DNA of 64,000 bases from Rotaria sordida (Eukaryota; Rotifera; Eurotatoria; Philodinida; Philodinidae), in the NCBI GenBank assembly GCA_905250125.1, contig CAJNOL010000027.1:62001-126000 (forward strand), written 5' to 3'. The position numbers and the translations under genes were made by a program. Positions 59,501 through 64,000 of the stretch are shown here, piece after piece (positions within the stretch are counted from its first letter, which is position 1; the number at the start of each line of letters is the position of its first letter). The notes beneath the pieces were generated by a model, which saw nothing but the letters and a program-made list of their open reading frames with translations, searched no databases and was not told where the DNA came from.

Positions 59501-62500
59501 TGTCTATAGAAATACTCAAAATGATACATCTTTGTCAAAGATTACAAAAATAGAAATAATATAACAGAAAATGACAGCTTAATACTTCGATGTAATTCAT
59601 TAGCATGCCATCTCAAAAGATATTTCCATTATAACTAATAAAGCTTAATTTAAAGAGAAAAAAAAAGGAAGAACACGTCATTCTATGAATATTAATTATT
59701 TCTTATCAAGAGATTGACAATAAGCAGAATGATTATATGAATTGTGTTACTTAGCATACTAAAAATTGCAGTAGGTTTTCTGCTTTGTATCAAAATGTGC
59801 ACAAAACCTTGAAATATATAATGTTCTTATTAATTCTTGTTTCGAGAAATTCAATTTATATTAAAGTTAAATAAGAATGTTGATTTTTTTAAAAAAGAGA
59901 AACGGTTATATTTTGAATATTATAGATGAAATAATGGTAGACAATAGAAATCGAGTGTAAAAGTGTTAATAAAATTTAAGGAAACTCTCTCACCTTTTCT
60001 GGGTGTCAAAATCAAAATTTTTGCGAGTTTTAGTGTTACAGCGTTAATAATACTTCGAAATGTCCTCTGTGAAATGCTATATAAATGAAGACTCTTCATT
60101 GTTAGTTAGTAATTTTATTAAACTCAACTCTTGAAATTTCAAGTAGAAAAGCTCACGATGTGATTATTCTTCGTAATCAGTTTTCAATTACTTTAGTGGG
60201 AGAAAAAAGTTCAGATACATACAGAAAAATTTTTTTTTGTCTTTCTCGAAATTAATTTTTACACGGAAAAAAGATAGAATCCCCCCCCCCCTCACCCTTT
60301 CCGTTTTTTACAAGTACTGTATATTGCTTGGGATAGCTTTTTTTTTTTATTTTAAGAAATATTGCACCATTGATCTTACAAAAAAACAACACGTATTTTT
60401 AGAAGCAAGTTCAGAATTTTGATCTTTTTATTCGAATTGAAGGAGATAAAAAGAAAATCGTTCGTCAGAAACTCCGAAAAGGAAGGGGAGAGAGGGGTCG
60501 TCTTAAGCAAATTAACATAAACTTTAATTATTCTTTTCTAATATCACCTTTTTAAGTAAAATTTTTTCCTCTTCAAATGGTGTTTTATTAATAATTAATT
60601 GTTGTCGAAATTGTTTATTTCGTGTTTTTTGCATTTTTTTCCATGTTCTTGGCCATTCACGTCTATCATCATTTAAACGTGCTTCAAGTGTATCACGTTC
60701 AAAACGCATTTGATCATCTAATTGTTGTAATTCTTTTTCGGATTGTTGTGCTAACATTGTACGAAATAATGAATAAAATGATTTTGTTTGTTTACGTAAA
60801 AGATCATAACGTGAACGTAATTCATGTTCATCAATTTCCCATAATGCTTGTTCTTTTGTTTTAAGTAAATTTTGTTTTTCAATAAGAAATTGTCGTTCTA
60901 AAATTTGTATACGTTGTTTATGATAATTTTCAATTGTTTTTAATTGATTTTCAAGTGTTTGTTGTTGATTATCAATAAATTGTTTTTCACGTATAAATGA
61001 TTCATTTTCTTTTTCAACTAAATAACGTTTTAATTGTTCCTTACGATCTTTTATTGATTGAGTGCCTAAAGATACTTATAGAAACTTAATACACAACAAA
61101 AAAAAAAAAAAAAAAAAAAAATTTCATTTACCATTATTATTTAAATACATGGGATTATTTGCAGTATTATATGGTGAATCAAATTCACGTTTAATTTGTT
61201 TAAATTGTTCACGAATTTGTTCACGAAATAATTTTAATTCTTTTTCTTGATCTAAATAAATTTAATTAGAAAATTAAAAAAAATAAAATAAAATAAAACA
61301 TACCAATTTTTATTTGTTTCATTTTTTTATTATATTCATTTGTTAATAAAACACTTTCACGTTCAATTTCAATTTTTTGTTTTTGTTCCATTGTTTGTAA
61401 TTCAAAATCATATTTTTTTATTAATTCATCACGTTTACGACGAAATTCTTGTCGTTGTTCTTCTATTTCAAATTCATGACGATTTAATAATTGTTGACGA
61501 CGTTTTTCTTCAAGATGATATAAACGACGAAATTCACGATGTGCTTCTTTTCTAAATACAACAACAAAAAATAAAACAACATAAGTAATCAAATTTCATC
61601 GTCATTTGATCTATCATATTTAATGAAACTCATTAAGTTCCCGTTCGATTTTGTTTTCCTATCATATTTCTTCTTTATCTTTAATTCAAATGGATGCAAT
61701 TTAAATATATATGTATATAATTATATTAATTTTCGAGAAAATATATTAATTCGATAAATTTCAACGATAGAAAAAAAATCTCGATACTAATGAATGACAT
61801 TGAATTTTATAATCAATTTATTGAAGTTCGAAAGGATCGATGATTTTCATTTTTTCTAAAACATCTTTATAGAAATGGTTGAAATCGAAAAATATGAACT
61901 ATGACGGATGGCTTTTCTTCAATACATTTTTCATTATTCTCTGATAGAATTGATTTATTTCTTTACATATCCACTGAAAACTCTTGTCTAGATATAAACT
62001 AATAGATGTCTTTCAATTCCTAGAGCAGGATTTTCGATTAGGTAAAGCTTTCTCCTTTCGCAAAAGATCCGATTTTCTGCTAATGTGGAAACACCATTAG
62101 CCTTTTCCTGGCAGAGAGTGAAATAAAAATAAGCAGTCAATGTCGTTACGGCGTGAATAGGATTGGGATAGGCTTCGGGAGAGAGGTGGTCTGGTAGCAA
62201 GCCGTATATTGAAGAAGGGTTGGGTCACAGTGGGTCACCATTTCTAGTATTCCGAGAATGAAAGCACTTTCTGCCGATTTTTCGGCTCTCCTAACAAATA
62301 CTAACAATCCTATCGTATAGAATCATTTCCATACTGAATTAAAATAGTTGTCTTAGAAAAAAAAACTCAAAAAATCTATTTCTACCTTTTTCTTTATGGA
62401 TTTTATAGAAATAAATATCAACTTTATCTGAAAATCATGCAAAACATGAATACACGCTGGATTTTAGGAATTCGATGAAATATTCTAATGATTTCTATTT

Positions 62501-64000
62501 TAACAAAAGAATAATCTAAGAAATAAAACTAATCATTCTAGAATTAAAATATGAAACATAATGAAGCTGTTTTCATTGTAAACAAAAAATCTTTTGTTTT
62601 TGACTTCTGCAACGAATTTTTTGTAGTAAAACAAGAAAATCTATTAACCATCGTATGTCATAATGTGAAGTGAAACGGCAAATGACATTATCTTCCATGT
62701 TATAAAATTTACTCTTCTTTTACAAAATATTAAATTTTTGATTAAACAACCTATTTACATTTTCAAACTATTCTATATCAACGACCGTCAATCACATTGA
62801 ATTTAGAAAAAAAAATGGAATAGATTCAAATACCTTACCGTTCAGATAATCGTGATTGATAATCATTATGTGGTTCAACAATTTTAGTCGTAACAATTTC
62901 TTCTTCTTTACCATCTGGTCCAACAAATCTTCGTGTTGTTCGTATAGTTCGACGACGTGTTGCTCGTGTCTAAAAAAGAAAAGAAAAGAATTTCTCTTAC
63001 AATTTAAAAAAAAACAAATGATTTTCATGAAAATTTTACTGTTAAATAAGTTGATGTTGGATCTGTTGCTGATGGTAAACCTGTACTTTGATTTGAACTA
63101 TTTGTACTACGTATTGAATCATGATTAGTTAAACCACTAGAAGTTTTTATTGTTTGATGTACACGTGTATAATAATTATCAATATCACCATTTGCATCAT
63201 TATTATAATTATTATAAACGATTGGTTGTGTTGGATGTGGTTTATCTTGACTAAAATTATAAATTTGATTAAAATCATCTAAGTATTGTTGTTGATTATT
63301 TTGATCTGCATCATCATCATCATTTGTTAAATCCGTTATAACAGCAAGTATAACTTCAGGAATAGATGGTTTTTCAAAATCAGATTGAATAACTTCTTCT
63401 ATTAAATCATTAATATAGGATTCATAGATATTATCTAGTTCTTTATCAGCTAAATCTTTCATTTCAAGACGACCTATTTCAATATTACCACCAATACGAA
63501 CATTCGATGCATTTTGTATTGTTGGTGGTGGAACAAACATTGATAATGATAATAAAAGTCTACTATTTATTGGTTTATTTTTTTCTGGTGATGGAACTTT
63601 TTGTTGAGTAATAGTGTCTAGTGGTGTAGATTTATTTATATCTTCATTGACAATTGATACTGGGGGTGGTGGAGTTGGTATTAGACGTTTAATTGGTATT
63701 GTTGGTGATGATGGAGGTGGTGTACGATGTTTATTTGGTATGGTTGGTGATGGTGGAGCTTTTAAATTTGTTGTTGTTTCTTTCGGTTCAGATACAGCAC
63801 GAGTTTTTGGTGCTTGAAATTGAGTAGTAATTACTATAGGATTAGCATTACTGTTCAAAGGAAATGCTGGTAATGGTGGTGCTTTTGGAATTTTATTTGA
63901 TGATGATGATTTTGTTGCTGTTGGTGGTGCTGGTGGTTTAATTGTTATACTGAAAAAGAATTTTATATTCATTCATTGAGAAATATTTGTCTTTTGAAAA
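56539..64000 (-). CDS. SLK: SLK/STK10-family kinase, C-terminal part (5' end beyond window)
   Basis: Germinal-centre-like Ste20 kinase (SLK/LOK) that phosphorylates ERM proteins and polo-like kinase. The kinase domain lies past 64000. Exons present: 63040-63949, 62839-62969, 61304-61551, 61132-61251, 60548-61065, 58151-58276, 57973-58086, 56539-56631. They give 752 codons plus a stop, with all phases matching. A Pro/Ser-rich linker (KPPAPPTATKSSSS onward) leads into RTIRTTRRFVGPDGKEEEIV, which aligns with the TRKTRKFVVDG motif of SLK. The PKK (polo kinase kinase) coiled coil follows: EEKRRQQLLNRHEFEIEEQR, QALWEIDEHELRSRYDLLRK, KLEQCVEFETRKLQELQSTF. The final exon ELEEKFARETLKQRDFYF aligns with the human C-terminus. 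Intron 58277-60547 is large; its donor (60547) interrupts a frame that otherwise runs 12 codons to a stop. Two alternative 3' exons are listed separately. Confidence 0.9.
57009..57236 (-). CDS. SLK: Candidate alternative terminal exon A of SLK
   Basis: After a good acceptor (TTTCTCTAG) the phase-0 frame runs 75 codons to TAA: QTPISLPFSSATLLRTRFSP onward to SENILF. It includes the ordered-looking segment QSWHSWPGVELNDDEQFWKL. Its phase equals that of the donor at 57972. It has no counterpart in the human SLK tail that I know. Either an alternative last exon or an exon of an unrecognised gene. Confidence 0.5.
   Translation of the reverse strand, partial: QTPISLPFSSATLLRTRFSPFTANIINSPISSRAPVILRSTGNHRLQSWHSWPGVELNDDEQFWKLSNDSENILF
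57461..57847 (-). CDS. SLK: Candidate alternative terminal exon B of SLK
   Basis: Acceptor TCTCATCCAG opens a phase-0 frame of 128 codons ending SIMHL-stop. It is the first acceptor downstream of the donor at 57972 (intron of 125 bases). Content: IDQFNIRSCPESPIKITSQN, LEALLDPNFRPMTTLEQQRK, then a Ser/Pro/Thr-rich tail. Because it ends in a stop, use of this exon would replace the conserved SLK C-terminus encoded at 56539-56631. Confidence 0.5.
   Translation of the reverse strand: MDQFNIRSCPESPIKITSQNNEKHSQSIENNRQFQTFVFNADEISLEALLDPNFRPMTTLEQQRKQSQQIYYNSYPSSQRAPSTTTQLARYVRASFDPLTDLPPIQPFSTIPTRRRPSAFNNSSIMHL
58747..58975. mobile_element. Small hairpin element in SLK intron
   Basis: Arms of about 75-90 bases (about 58747-58825 and 58885-58975) share TTATAAGCATCACAAA in opposite senses and GAGAGAAAA-like outer ends, around a loop of about 60 bases. 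MITE-like, no coding capacity. The rest of intron 58277-60547 holds a poly-C run at about 60282-60294 and nothing else recognised. Confidence 0.6.
61986..62300. other. Less AT-rich island in an SLK intron, with a 70-codon frame
   Basis: Within the 1.29-kb intron 61552-62838, this block is clearly less AT-rich than its surroundings. It holds a minus-strand frame (61988-62200) of protein-like composition, with pieces such as LSPEAYPNPIHAVTTLTAYF and KANGVSTLAENRIFCERRKL. I do not recognise it. It may be a fragment of a transposon or captured sequence. No inverted repeat was found around it. Confidence 0.35.

Noticed and set aside
60524..60757. Separate small coiled-coil gene ending at 60524
   Set aside because: A donor (AAG then GTGATA at 60547) and the matching acceptor at 58277 join it in phase to exons that align with the rest of the SLK coiled coil.
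1..64000. tRNA or rRNA genes
   Set aside because: I scanned for GGTTCRA T-loop boxes with a matching A box and acceptor stem and found no convincing cloverleaf; no rRNA-like sequence seen. A tRNAscan run would settle it.

Overview
The window is nuclear DNA of an animal. It is AT-rich, has densely interrupted genes, canonical GT-AG introns mostly of 45-60 bases, and metazoan proteins (p38 MAPK, TRABID, PP2A B55, COX10, SLK/STK10). Small introns, about 30 % GC, long A/T runs and many foldback elements would suit a bdelloid rotifer or a similar small lophotrochozoan. That is an inference from style; no sequence here proves it. A 100-base run of N (16540-16639) marks a scaffold join. Coding models were rebuilt by hand from splice sites, and every complete multi-exon model below sums to a multiple of three.

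Layout. 1-14625: a tandem duplication on the minus strand. It holds an intact 13-exon p38-type MAP kinase (505-5938) and a 5'-truncated, splice-damaged second copy (10457-13285), each with different private transposon insertions. 14626-17687: a foldback element, the gap, and TRABID 3' flank. 17688-29231: the compact gene-rich core, with ZRANB1/TRABID (-), RPLP2 (-), PPP2R2/B55 (+, head-to-head with RPLP2) and an intronless FAD synthase (+). 29232-36627: a 7.4-kb transposon graveyard with two nested terminal-inverted-repeat elements, one containing a piggyBac relic bounded by TTAA. 36628-40195: COX10 (-). 40196-45200: gene-poor, with a roughly 70-base minisatellite and a 176-base tandem repeat. 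45201-46373: an alpha-arrestin-like gene (-). 46374-49725: two hairpin elements, the second a nearly perfect 619-base palindrome ending about 20 bases from the stop codon of the next gene. 49726-52280: a glutamine-rich protein of unknown function (-). 53505-55736: a TLC-domain membrane protein (-). 56539-64000: the 3' part of an SLK/STK10 kinase gene (-), with three candidate mutually exclusive terminal exons; its kinase domain lies beyond the window.

The genes are housekeeping and signalling genes without an obvious shared pathway, apart from kinase/phosphatase signalling (p38, PP2A B55, SLK). Nothing looks like an operon. The most unusual content is the mobile DNA: most introns of 0.8 kb or more, and most of the wide intergenic gaps, carry inverted-repeat insertions, and the p38 duplicate supplies an empty site for dating one of them. 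I did not find rRNA, tRNA or a CRISPR array.
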